From: Channallabes apus
Lineage: Eukaryota; Chordata; Actinopteri; Siluriformes; Clariidae
Direction of reading: 5' to 3'
NCBI GenBank assembly: GCA_030522415.1
Contig: CM060121.1
Coordinates: 23,646,142-23,710,141 of the forward strand
DNA length: 64,000 nucleotides
Shown here: positions 24,847 to 35,324 of the stretch, in pieces
How the letters are laid out: each line of letters opens with the position of its first letter
Position numbering within the stretch: the first letter of the stretch is position 1
Position numbers and translations under genes: made by a program
The notes under the pieces: generated by a model
Told to the model about the DNA's origin: nothing
Seen by the model: the letters and a program-made list of their open reading frames with translations, nothing else
Database searches by the model: none

Positions 24847-25941
24847 CGACAGTGGAAGATGAGGCTACGACCGGCGCTTCCTGAGCCTGAAGCGCGCCAT
24901 CGTAGCCAAAGTTCCAGATGCAGTGGTGAACGGGGCTGTGGGGAGAAAAAGTGAGCCACTTCTGTCTCTTATACACCTTCTTTTCATCATTAATGACTAT
25001 TAATGACTGTCATAAAACAGTCCATCATGTGAGAGGGCAGTACTCAAGTATCCACATACTTATTTATCATGTAGTGTATGGGGATTTAAAATAAATATTT
25101 GAACAAAGATGATTTTAAAATATTACGTATTGTAGTGTATAGTGATTATCAATACCTATTCTTGGTAGTGTACTGTATATAGTAGAAAATGTGCATGAAA
25201 TGACAAGTAGTTTTACATTTAATATGGTTTTTATGAATACCACATCTGTATCTACAATATATAAATTATATAATAACCAAAGCATGTATAATATGAAGGT
25301 GCTTAATTCTAATTTATTTCTACATAGACTTTTACTGCAGTGAGTAATCTACATAGAACATTCATTTAACACTGAAAATAGAACTGCTTTATGATGACAG
25401 CTACTGTAGCATTACAGTAGGCAGGAAAATGACTGCTTCTTAATTTTAATATTTAATAGCTCTGAGTCAAAGCACAGCTCTCTTTCCTTTCTCTTCAGCA
25501 TGTTTCGAGGTTGAGATCAATGGCCATCTTGTGTTCTCCAAACTAGAGATGGGAGGATTTCCTCATGAGGAGGATGTAAGTGTAACTGAGAAGCAGAATA
25601 TGTTGCCAAAAAATATTTTTGTGACTTATTTTTGTGATTGATGCCATTGCTCAAAGTATATATTTTCATATTTTCTCTATAGTAAGATTTGTTCTTGAGT
25701 AGTGAACAATTTGTTCCTATTCAGAAGTATTTTCCCATTTGCTAGAATCTAATCTACTGTAGACTCACCTGTTGTTGGTTAACTCCTAAAGTGTCTTTAA
25801 GTGTATTTTATAAACATATTTTATTTGTCAAGTGTAAATTTCTTCTCTAAATCACTCCAGGTGGTGGCTGCTGTTATCCAGGCTCAGGATGGCAAGCCCA
25901 AAAAGCTCACTAGAAGCACTAAGGAATGTGTCATCTCCTAG
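24461..25941 (+). CDS. selenow2b: Selenoprotein W2 family selenoprotein, CVIS type
   Basis: Coding exons 24461-24492, 24853-24950, 25499-25575 and 25861-25941 give 95 residues, with the same intron phases (2, 1, 0) and almost the same exon lengths as its neighbour. The protein starts [10 protein letters not shown]; a second ATG at 24467 could serve instead. The redox motif is C-G-R-U with the Sec codon TGA at 24860-24862, followed by [13 protein letters not shown]. Exon 3 encodes [19 protein letters not shown]. The end is KECVIS, a CAAX box in which serine favours farnesylation. The expected role is a small thioredoxin-like, membrane-tethered thiol oxidoreductase; no substrate can be inferred. 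A (TG)n run lies just before exon 2. The SECIS starts 135 bases after the stop. Confidence 0.92.
24811..24844 (+). repeat. (TG)n microsatellite at the 3' end of intron 1
   Basis: The run ends nine bases before exon 2 and leaves only 'ttcgacag' before the exon, in place of a polypyrimidine tract. The duplicate has the same arrangement at 40235-40286 with a longer run. Confidence 0.9.
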
Positions 25942-26075
25942 TCTGCTGACTTCTAGCCCCTGTTCACTGCTTCGATTACCACATATAATATTCCATAATA
26001 ATTTTGTCATTTAATCTGTTTAGATTTTTAGTACTCCTTGTGTCGTATTTTTTTCTCTGCTTCTGCATCGAACAA

Positions 26076-26141
26076 TTTGGACTTACATGATTACTATAGC
26101 TGAAAATGTGAAAGGTTATGGTATGAAGCCTACATTCCAAA
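26076..26141 (+). promoter_or_regulatory. SECIS element of the second selenoprotein gene
   Basis: ATGA at 26087-26090 and TGAA at 26124-26127 form the quartet. TACTATAGCT pairs with AGGTTATGGTA, with wobbles, and the loop has AAAA. The basal helix TTTGGA (26076-26081) pairs with TCCAAA (26136-26141). Confidence 0.9.
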
Positions 26142-26533
26142 GTGCTCTACTGTAGAAGCAGAGAGACAAAAGGACACAATGAGGGACAGGGCAGTGGCAT
26201 TGGCAGGACTTAATTCCTTAATATAAAAAAAAAAAAGCATGCTCTTTCCTTTTATGCAAACATCATGTAAGATTCCTTCATTTGCAAAATAAAATGAAAT
26301 CCTAAACTCCTGATATGAATAAATAAAATGATGGATAATCTCTTTAAACAGATATTTGTTTTTTATGTGCATGTGTGTGTGCGAGTGTGTTTATAGGCTC
26401 AACCGTATTGTTCCATAACAAAGGTCTGTAGGGCTTGGTACACAAGGCAACATGATCACAGGATCAGGGCTCATTTTAGTTTCCATACATACCGTACATA
26501 GGATAATTAATCCTTCATAATGAACATTACAAG

Positions 26534-27648
26534 TAGGGTTGGGTATCGTTTGGGTTTTTTTCGATACCGGTGCCAAATCGATACTTTGAAAACGGTACCG
26601 GTGCCAAAACGGTGCCTGAACCGATACTTTTAAGCCACAAAATTATAGTGGATGACTCAAGAATTAATTTTTATTGAACAAAAAAATGTATGCTTAAAAT
26701 TTAACAATATATTAAAAGTTTAAAGTATATATGAATATGTAAGCTTCAAATTTTAGCAATTCTTTTGCAGAAATTTCACCATATTTGCCTTTTCTGTCAA
26801 AATATGACACCTTTCCTGACTTATTGCCCTGCACAGGACATGTATAGCCTTCTTTACAATGGTAAATGAGGTCACTGTTGTAGTACTACTAGTACTAGCT
26901 GGAAAGCTATAATTATAAACAAAATCCATGTTACATTAGTATTTTTTTTTTTTTACAAATCGTTTGACTATTTGTTAGCATGAATGCAAGATTTGCATTT
27001 TGCTATTAACATTACATTATCCTACTGCTAACCTGCTTCCGCTGTCGGCATCATAATCGGTGACTCTTTTTTGCAACAGTTGGTGTGACTGGGACTGGGG
27101 TTGTCCACACTGATAGCGCCAGCTGTTTGTCCGCAAGAAATCACGGTGCCTCCCTCTGCTTTTAACTTTATTCCGTCTGCCCTCGAATGTTTCATTAGAT
27201 TTGACGTGTTTCCCCCTTTACATGCAACTGCTGTGAAATATTCGCTGCACGTCGCGGTGTCGGAATCCTTTCTTGTGAAATACAGCCACACTTTCGACCA
27301 TTTAGTTTTAGGCATTTAACCAGAGTTGTTTAATTTAGCATGCTAAGCTATTGGTAGACCGCCTGCTGCCGTCAGAGCGAGTGTAACGTTAGTTGCTGCA
27401 TTCACGCGCATGTCGGATGGTCTCTCATTTCCGGATGATTTGTGCTTTTAATTTTTTTATTTTAAACTAATAAACTATTAATGTACAAAAATGTATGAAT
27501 CTAGAGAACAAATATTTCAATCGACAGTTCAGGCATTTAAGTGGCACCGAAATGAGGCACCGAAATTCGCGTTCTGTTTCGGTCCGGTACATACCGGTTC
27601 TATAGGTACCGGTGCCGTATTGGCACCGGTTTTCGGTACCCAACCCTA
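26534..27648 (-). mobile_element. hAT element with BED zinc-finger remnant
   Basis: Terminal inverted repeats begin TAGGGTTGGGTA at both ends. A perfect 8-bp duplication, ATTACAAG, flanks it at 26526-26533 and 27649-27656. Subterminal regions are full of GGTACCGG/CGGTGCC words. The minus-strand frame 27028-27315 has the BED-finger pattern WLYFTRKDSDTATCS, then ACKGGNTSNLMKH, typical of the N-terminus of hAT/ZBED transposases. The catalytic RNase-H domain is absent, so at 1115 bp it is an internally deleted, non-autonomous copy. Confidence 0.93.
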
Positions 27649-27715
27649 ATTACAAGAGAAACTAACATGTAGATCTCATGAGATTATGAGCAGATTGTAT
27701 CAGATATTCAATTCA

Positions 27716-28030
27716 ATTCAATTCAATTTTATTTATATAGCGCTTTTAACAATGGTCATTGTCTCAAAGCAGCTTCACAAAAATTAAAGAAATTTAACAA
27801 AAAAAAAAAAAAACTGTATATAGAATAATTATATATAAAATAATAAATAAATAAATAAAATTATAATAGAAAATAAATAAATAAAAACAAATAATAATAA
27901 TAATTATAGAAAAGAAAATAATTGGAAGTGTGGATGTGTGAGAAAAATGTGCAGATAATAATGAGACGAATGAATGAAATTTCTCTGATGAGCAAGCCAA
28001 GGGTGACGGCGACGGTGGCAGATATGACTC
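27716..28030 (-). mobile_element. L2 LINE 3'-end fragment
   Basis: The reverse complement ends in the (GAATT)n tail and contains 'gcttcacaaaaattaaag' and 'aatggtcattgtctcaaag', matching the 3' UTR of the copy at 14916-16340, including the region that reads SPSPLACSSEKFHSF. Only about 300 bp of 3' end is left. Confidence 0.85.
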
Positions 28031-28139
28031 TCTATTTACACCATATACTGTACGGTACATAGGGGAAAATCTCAGAGAGATTTTAGAGATTCTAAATAGA
28101 TCAGACTCTAACAAATGAATAATAAAAAGTAGTCCTCTA

Positions 28140-28296
28140 CACTATATGGATCAAAGTATTTGGCCAAACCTCGTCATTGTTGAATTCAGGTGTTTCAATC
28201 AGGCATCTTATCCCCAGTGAGGGGCAATCTTAATGTTTCAGCATACCAAGACATCTTGAACAATCCTATGCTTCCAACTTTGTGGCGCTAACTTGA
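28140..28296 (+). mobile_element. Tc1-like element, left part (split by the gypsy insertion)
   Basis: Begins CACTATATGG directly after a TA, followed by 'aagtatttggccaaacc'. The remainder is at 35912-36232, which ends in the inverse of this repeat before another TA. Interior phrases such as 'caagacatcttgaacaat' are Tc1-family transposase relics. The gypsy element interrupts it after TTGA. Confidence 0.85.
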
Positions 28297-28880
28297 TGTG
28301 GCGAGCGGTAGGGGGATGGCTCGAACTCTTGATGTTAACAAATGTAGCCAATTACGCCACCTTGGGAGTTGCACCCAAGGAAATAAACAACCCTAATTAT
28401 TAAATTATTAAAAGGCACCCAGGTACGGTCACTGAAGATGCAAGAGGTGTAGATTTCGTACATAAACGTTTATTTTCTCACAACAATCATACACAATGTA
28501 ACAGTTCAACAGTTGTAACAATACTAAAAATAGTTTTAATTTGACATCAGGGATATGCAATGCTACTGTATGGATTAAAATGTACCATGAGATTATAGCT
28601 GGAGCTTACTAGTGGATGGCAGACTATGAAAGACAAGGAGGGGATGAATATCCAAGCCAGAATCACCCCAAACACACGTGAATCACATCCACACACAATT
28701 CACTGTGACAATCGACACAGAGGAGTGACCAACATGCACATGAAGAAGGGAAACCAACCCCAACATGCCGCACTGCCACCACCTTTAGCTCACAGCTCTA
28801 CAAGATTGAGACATATCTTTAAAATCAAAGAAAGAGAGAGAAAGATGAGAAAGGGACAAACAATTTACAATTTAAAAATA
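28297..28880 (-). repeat. Left terminal repeat of the gypsy element, reversed
   Basis: The reverse complement aligns along its length with 35325-35911: 'tcacgtgtgtttggggt', 'tatgtacgaaatc', 'gcgtaattggctacat' and the terminal CGCCACA. The AATAAA-containing 'gaaaataaacgtttatg' is shared, so this is an LTR with its poly(A) side facing outward. Confidence 0.85.
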
Positions 28881-29282
28881 AACTCTCAGACAAAGAATGC
28901 ATACAACGCAGTAAAATAGCAAAGAACCTCGCCAATAAAGCAGCAGTCATGCAACACAGCAGTGAAGCAATTATATGGCATATATTTGTCCAATGACAGT
29001 AAAGAAAACTCTCAGAGGAGTGTTGGTCACTCCTCTGTGTCGCCATAATCTGACGTAATCGGCAGGATCACTGTTTTAAGCAAAGGTGTGGTTCGTCATA
29101 TTTGTTGTTTTTCTCCTGTCTTGTACTTGGTAAGTTTTTCTAGTTTTTTTTCTTTTGATGCTTATTTTATTGTGAGGCAAAGCAGCAGTGTTCCGCAGGG
29201 GACCTCTAATTAGTGGGGTGAGATTTTTCTCTTTTGTGAGTGGTGTTGTGTTAGATCCTTAAAATTTCGATTGGATTACAGC

Positions 29283-30040
29283 CATGGAGGATGAATTACA
29301 GGAGCTGATGAGTTTGGTTGCCCAGTTGAGAGCTGACAATAAACAGCTCCGCCATGAACGAGCCAATGTTGTGCCTTCTACTTCGCATTCCCATCCTCTA
29401 ACAGGTAATGTCTCTTCACTTCCTAGTGTTCCTGTAACCGAGTGATTAGTTTTTGTACCTCGGGATAGGCGGTGTCCTATGTTTAGGGGAAATGTCGTGT
29501 TGGGTTAGATGAATGGCTTGAGGAGGTACGAGCCATTTGTCTGTTAAAGATCAAGCATTTTTCCTGTTCGATCACCTAGAGGGGGAAGCCCGCAACGAGT
29601 ATCGTTCCACTGTCGATAGAGAGGACCCAGAGAAGGTTATTACGATACTGCAAGAGCTGTACGGGTGTTCTGAGTCATATGTAGCTTTGCAGGAGGTCTT
29701 CTTTTCTAGGCGCCAGCTAGAGGGAGAAACCTTGCAGGAGTTTTCATTAGCCTTAATGAGCCTTATGGGGAGAGTAAAACAGTGTGCCCCGATCGCTATG
29801 TCCAATGCTGATGTCCTGTTGAGGGATCAATTTGTGGAGCATGTCCTTTACAGTGCTTTGCGTCGTGAGTTGAAGCAGACAGCGGTGAAGCAATTCGGTG
29901 GGAACAGGAGGGTCTTCCTAGCGGTGCGAGAGGTCGCAGTCATTCAGTTCCATCAGCATCAGGTTTTCAGTATGGGATTCAAAATAGACCCAGTAGTTGT
30001 GACCCCTGCTCCTCCCGCAGAGATGGTTGAGATTTCTTAA
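29283..30040 (+). pseudogene. gypsy gag relic
   Basis: Starts with ATG at 29283 (MEDELQELMSLVAQL) but reaches a stop at about 29443. The capsid-like part resumes in frame at 29537-30040, with FFLFDHLEGEARNEY, ITILQELYGC and LLRDQFVEHVL. This is the gag capsid type common in fish gypsy elements. The zinc-knuckle region after it is not recognisable. It is not functional as it stands. Confidence 0.8.
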
Positions 30041-30180
30041 AATGCTTGCTCATAGCCTTTCTCGGTTACAGCCTTCTCATCAGCGTAGCCGTTCTCCTCA
30101 TCGATGTCTCGTGTGACATCTGACAGGCAGTCCCGTACAGCGCAGGAAAACTAGCACCCACCGCACTGCAGAGCCACAGT

Positions 30181-30540
30181 TTGGAGGGGTATTTTACAGG
30201 CTCATGGGCCGCCCCTAGAAATTTAGGTGGTACTTCAGCCTTGGTGTCATCCCGTCCACACCTTGATGTAATCTTGGGTGGAGTTAAAGTATCATGTTTG
30301 CTAAACACAGGTTCAATGGTGTCTACAATTACTGAGAGTTTCCAGCCGTGGGGTCAGGAGCATCTTCAGTCCTGCCATTGGCTGCAGATTAGAGCTGCTA
30401 ACGGGTTAGCCATTCCTTATATTGGTTGTTTGGAACTGGACACAGAGCTGTGTGGTAAGATAATGCCGCACTGCGGAGTGCTGGTGGATAAAGATCCTCC
30501 TGCTGGTAGCCAGCCTCAAGTGCCGGTGTTTTGGGGATGA
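30181..30540 (+). pseudogene. gypsy protease relic
   Basis: The open frame includes LDVILGGVKVSCLLNTGSM, corresponding to the retropepsin active site, where the family has Asp-Thr/Ser-Gly. Here the position reads Asn-Thr-Gly, so the catalytic aspartate is lost. Flanking gag and pol are in other frames or broken. Confidence 0.75.
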
Positions 30541-31008
30541 ACATCATCCGTCGGTGCTATAAAGAGCTTTTTGGGGAGCACGGTCTGGCTTTGTTTAACT
30601 TGCCCTCTGTTTCAGAGGCTTCAGTATCTGTCATACAGGCACTGCAGCAGTGTCATGAGTCCAGTGCTTCGTCTCCTTATGAGCTTTCTGGTAGGGTAAG
30701 GGTTCAAGGTAGTAGGACTTGTCGGATCCCAGCTGGTGCTATGAAGCTGGTAGCAGCCACCTGCTCCTACCAGTACTCAGGCTGTACTGGCATCTCCTGC
30801 CATAGTTCAGGTGACGAGAGGTACAGTCTATGTACCTGTGGTTAATGTGAGTTCTACTGAGGTATTGCTGTATCCTGATGTGATGGTAGGTACCCTCCAT
30901 CTAGTTCATGTTGTTAGCCTGCCTGCTGGTATCACAGAGATTCCAGCCTGAATTGTGACTGTGAATTCGTAGTCTGCTGTTCCTACGGTTTGAAGTCGGA
31001 TAGAGGCA

Positions 31009-32652
31009 TTGGATTTGTCCCTGTTGCCTGTAGTAGCCCAGAATCAAGTGAGGTCCCTTCTTCATAAGTACAGCTCAGTTTTTTCTGTCCATGAGATGGA
31101 CCTTGGCTGTACTACTCTGGTGGCACATGACATCTCGCTCTTGGATGACGGTCCTGTTAAGCAACACTATAGGCGTATTCCTCCATCGGAGTATGAAATA
31201 GTAAAGGAACATATTAATCAGTTGTTAGCAGCGCAGGTCATTCGCGAGAGCAGTAGCCCCTATGCCTCTTCTATAGTCCTTGCTCGAAAGAAGGACGTAC
31301 CTTGCGTATGTGTCGATTATCGTCAGTTGAACGCCAAGACAAGGAAAGATGCATTTCCTTTGCCCCATATCGAGGAATCTTTGGATGCCATGACTGGAGT
31401 GTGTTGGTTCTCCACCATGGATTTGGCTAGTGGGTACAACCAGGTCCCGGTCACTGAAAAAGATCGTCCCAAGATTGCCTTTTGTACGCCATTTGGATTG
31501 TTTGAATGGAATCGTATGCCTTTTGGCCTCTGTAATGCTCCCAGCACTTTTCACAGATTAATGCAGATATTTGGTGACCAGAGGTAGCTCAGTGGTTAAG
31601 GCATTGGCCTATGGTTCAGAAGGTCCGAGGTTCAAACCCCACAACCACTAGGTTGCCACTGTTGGGCCATTGAGCAAGTCCCTTAACCCTCAACTTCTCA
31701 GATGTATAAAGAAATAAAAAAAATGTAAGTTGCTCTGGATAAGGGCATCTGCCGAATGTTTAAATGGAGAGATAGAGTGCTTTATTGGGCCAGGGGTAGC
31801 TCAGGACTACGGTTCGGAAGATCCCAGGTTCAAACCCCACAATCACCAAGTTGCCACTGTTGGGCCCTTGAGCAAGACCCTTAACCCTCAACTGCTCAAA
31901 TGTATAATAAGATAAAAATGTAAGTCGCTCTGGATAAGAGCGTCTGCCAAATGCCTAAATGTAAATGTGACCAGCAGCGTCAGTCTTTGTTGCTGTATCT
32001 TGATGATATTATTGTGTTTTCTTCCACTGTAGAACAGCATTTGCAGAGACTTGAGGTGGTGCTGGGCCGGCTGCAGCATCAGGGCCTGAAGGTAAAACTT
32101 TCCAAATGTGCGTTTTTCCAACGGGCGGTGCAGTACTTGGGTCACGTGATCTCTGACCAGGGTGTATTCACTGACCCGGGTAAAATCCAGGTGGTAGCTG
32201 ACTGGCGACCTCCTTCTACAGTCTCTGAGCTACGATCATTTCTTGGGTTTGCTAGCTATTACAGACGTTTTATAGATGGGTTTGCAAAATTGGCAGCTCC
32301 TCTACATAGACTGGTGGCAAACCTAGGTGGTGCTGGAACTAAGAACAAGAGGAGATCCTGTGCTATTGGGGCATGGACAGAGGAGTGTAGTGCCAGTTTT
32401 GAGGCGTTGAAGAACAAGCTTACCACTGCACCTGTATTGGCGTATGCTGATTTTACATTACCTTATGTTTTAGAGGTAGATGCAAGTCATTCTGGCCTGG
32501 GAGCGGTTCTTTCCCAGGAGCAAGAGGGAAAGCTAAGGCCAATAGCTTATGCCAGTCGGGGGCTCAAGCCGAACGAACGTAATATGCAAAATTACAGTTC
32601 TATGAAGTTGGAGTTTTTGGCACTAAAATGGGCTATAACGGAAAATTTTTGA
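31009..32652 (+). pseudogene. gypsy reverse transcriptase and RNase H relic, split by a SINE
   Basis: RT motifs run from YRRIPPSEYEIVKEHINQLL to FSTMDLASGYNQVPV, then FGLFEWNRMPFGLCNAPSTF, up to the SINE at 31582. After the SINE the catalytic YLDD box resumes (LLLYLDDIIVFSS, near 31993), followed by the connection domain (ELRSFLGFASYYRRFI) and the RNase H start (LEVDASHSGLGAVLSQ). A stop at 32649-32651 ends the frame. Both parts are in the same frame number but are separated by a 385-bp insert with stops. Confidence 0.88.
31582..31966 (+). mobile_element. Dimeric tRNA-derived SINE in the gypsy RT gene
   Basis: Two head-to-tail units, about 31582-31765 and 31789-31966. Each has a tRNA-like head with B box GGTTCAAACCCC, the 'ttgccactgttgggcc' body, and the end 'gctctggataagrgcrtctgc'. 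The 8-bp duplication GTGACCAG flanks the pair (31574-31581, 31967-31974), so both units arrived together or the second duplicated in place. The A-box region of the second unit is shortened. Confidence 0.88.
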
Positions 32653-33049
32653 GACTATCTACTTGGCCACAGGTGCATTGTCTATACCGACAATAATCCT
32701 TTGAGTCATTTAAATTCTGCTAAGCTTGGTGCCACTGACCAACGGTGGGCAGCTCAGCTTGCCTCTTTTAATTTTGAGATTTGATATCAGTCAGGTAGAA
32801 GCAACCGCAATGCAGATGCTTTGTTACGGCATCTTCACTCAGGTTTACCAGTGGAGGCCATGGTTCCTGGTACGCTACTCCCTGTGTCTTATCAGCATGT
32901 TCCACCGCCGGAGGTGTCTATGGCATCGCTAGCAGTTGTGAGGGCGCTGCCTTGTCAACCAGCTGATTTGCGAACTCTCCAGGAGGCTGATCCAGTGCTC
33001 CAAGAGGTCCTTGTGTTCTGGAGATGCAATTAGTGGCCTAATGCTGATG

Positions 33050-34190
33050 AGTGTAAGCAGTTATCACAGCCTGCCCTGGTACTGTTAAGACAGTGGGATT
33101 GTTTGGTAGAGAAAGGGGGTATCATTTATTGTCAGGTCTTTCCTCCTAGTGTTGCTGAATCTGTTGACCAGCTTATGTTGCCACAAGTGTTGAAGCAGGA
33201 GGTTCTGACAGCTTTGCATCATGACCATGGCCATCAGGGCGTGGAGCAGACCTTGGCACTCCTACGACAGTGGTGCAATTGGCCAGGTATGTCGGTAGAG
33301 GTAATGTAGCTAAATGGTGTAAGGCATGTGAGCGTTGCCAAGTGTCCAAGGACTGTTATCCCACCATTCATAGCTTTATGGGACACCTTTTAGCATCACA
33401 GCCTAACGTAATTTTGGCCATTGATTTGACTGGGTTGGAGGCAAATCACAATGGTCTGGAAAGTGTCCTTGTGATGACGTTTTCAGTAAATATACATTAG
33501 CTATTTTAACTCATGACCAACGTGCCACTACAGTTGCTCAGGTGCTAGTGGGGGAATGGTTCAGTAAGTTTGGGGTTCCTGCACGTATCCATTCTGATCA
33601 GGGGCGCAATTTTGAGAGTCTTCTTATCCAGCAACTCTGTGGGATTTATGGGATTCAAGTCCCTCACCACGCCTCATCATCCAGCTGGTAATGGCCAATG
33701 TGAGCGTTTTAATCGGACCCTTCACAATTTGTTGTGTGCCTTACCAGTATCTAAGAAGAGAGACTGGGCCTCTTGTTTGCCTCAGATCTTGTTTTGTTCT
33801 AATACCACACCTAATCAGTCTACCGGTGAGTCTCCATTCTATTTAATATTTGGTCGCGAGGCTCTCGCTGCCAGTGTATTTTCTGTTGGGGAGAATTCAG
33901 GAGCCAGTTGCAGGGCCTGTTCATGAATGGATTCTGGAGCACCAGACTCACTTGCGAATGGCATTTGAGGGGGGCCCAGGAACAGTTGAGGCTTGCTGCA
34001 ACTCGCAGAATGCAAAATCATGATCAGCAGGTGCAAGGTGAGCCATTGAGGGAGGGTCAGTTGGTGTACGTGCGTGATTTTAGTGCACAGGGGCGTCACA
34101 AAATCCAAGACCTGTGGAGCTCCGTGGTTCATCAGGTTTTGAGGGCACCTAGAGAAGGGGGGGTAAGTTTATACGATTGTACCGGTTGAA
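33050..34190 (+). pseudogene. gypsy integrase relic
   Basis: The zinc-binding HHCC region is recognisable as HHDHGHQGVEQTLALLRQW, followed in another frame by CKACERCQVSKD. The catalytic core is visible as VILAIDLTGLEANHNGLESV, and later as PHHPAGNGQCERFNRTLHN, near the expected DDE Glu. Three frames are needed to follow it (33103-33309, 33270-33500, 33570-33926), with more in 33908-34189, so it is inactive. Confidence 0.85.
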
Positions 34191-34465
34191 GAGGTTGGCA
34201 GGACAAGGCAAGTACACCGTTCTTTGTTAAAATTGGCGGTGAGTTAGAATGCTCCTCGTCCTGCTTCTCCTGATGAACCAAAACCTGTGGGGGTAGTTGC
34301 CCAGGAGGGCCTTGGTTCAGTGTGCAGTGCAGCTTCTGCTGAATTTAGGCCCTGAGACTAGCGGGAAAGAGCATCGTTGGGTCGACGATTCAAAAGTGGG
34401 TGTTGGTTGTATTTATGTGGGTCCCTTATTCACGACCGGCTGTACCGGTTTATATAGTGCCATAC

Positions 34466-35130
34466 TCATGGTTGGAGGACTTCCGGATCACCTGGTTCAT
34501 GTTTGTGATTACTCCAGACGCTAGCCAATCCGCTTGCCTGTGGGCTGTTATTATGTTAGCGGGAGAGTCTTTCATGTAGAGCGCCCACGTCCTTTTAGTC
34601 GTGTACCGGACTTCCGGACTTGCCACAGGTAAGAATGCTCCTCGCAATCGCTCAACTATGCTTATGGGCAGTGGTACTTACTTAAATGTTTTCCTTAGGG
34701 TTCCCCTGGACTCATTAACAGTGGGGTATTTTCCTATTAACCCTGTTCGTAGAGTGCGTGCGCTGTTTTATGGTGCGTCTGACTTTCGCTTTCATATAAG
34801 GTATGAATGCTTCTTGCGATCTCTTTTCTCTGCTTATGGACGGAGGCACTCATTTTGACTCATTTTGGCTTCTTCTACAGTGATGTCGTTTTTGGTGGAC
34901 TTTCCTGTGCGTAGCGTGCATGTCGTTTCGTTGGGCGTCTGACTTCCGCTACCACCTCAGGTATGAGTATTGTTGCCATTTACTTATATTTTGGGAGTGG
35001 TTTTGATTTAACTGAAATTGTAGGTTTCTCCTGACTCTTCCATAGTGAAATCTCTTCCTATCGAGTATCCATTGTGTAGAGCGCATGCCTTTTGCTGCAT
35101 GCCCAACTTTCCGGTTTTTGTTTGAGTTTT
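34466..35130 (+). repeat. Degenerate tandem repeat, about four units of 160-180 bp, in the gypsy 3' noncoding region
   Basis: A module 'gtagagcgc..' recurs at about 34578, 34749, 34908 and 35077. Each is followed by a C/T-rich 'gactttcgct' or 'gacttccg' phrase and, in three units, by an 'aggtaag/aggtatg' donor-like sequence (34628, 34799, 34959). Spacing is roughly 160-180 bp. This is not part of the usual gag-pol layout. Confidence 0.65.
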
Positions 35131-35324
35131 CACCAAGACGGTTGGTTTTTTTTGTTAACAACATTGCCTGACGGGAGTCGGTAAGTGGCTCGTTCCCAGT
35201 ACTTCGTGGTTGTACAGGGATTGCTAGGGGTTGTTCATTCAGCATCCGGGAACAGGTAAGTACGTTTTATTAATACATTTAATTGTTCTCTGTGGTATGT
35301 ACATGTTCAATTTGTTTCATTGCA

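Larger units (their letters stand above)
24300..26525 (+). repeat. Segmental duplication, copy A
   Basis: This block and 39590-42290 align from a CT-microsatellite, through the promoter-proximal region and all four exons, to the 'gtagggcttggtacacaa' region downstream. Exons 3 and 4, the SECIS and much of introns 2 and 3 are closely similar. Copy A ends where the hAT element at 26534 begins. Confidence 0.85.

Noticed and set aside
24737..24976. Minus-strand frames with HTHTHT runs, also at 40187-40417
   Set aside because: They are the reverse of the (TG)n microsatellite plus exon 2 of the selenoprotein genes.
31582..31660. tRNA gene on the plus strand
   Set aside because: It is the head of the dimeric SINE, bounded by an 8-bp target duplication.
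34466..35130. CRISPR-like array
   Set aside because: The units are long, degenerate and lack unique spacers, and this is vertebrate DNA.
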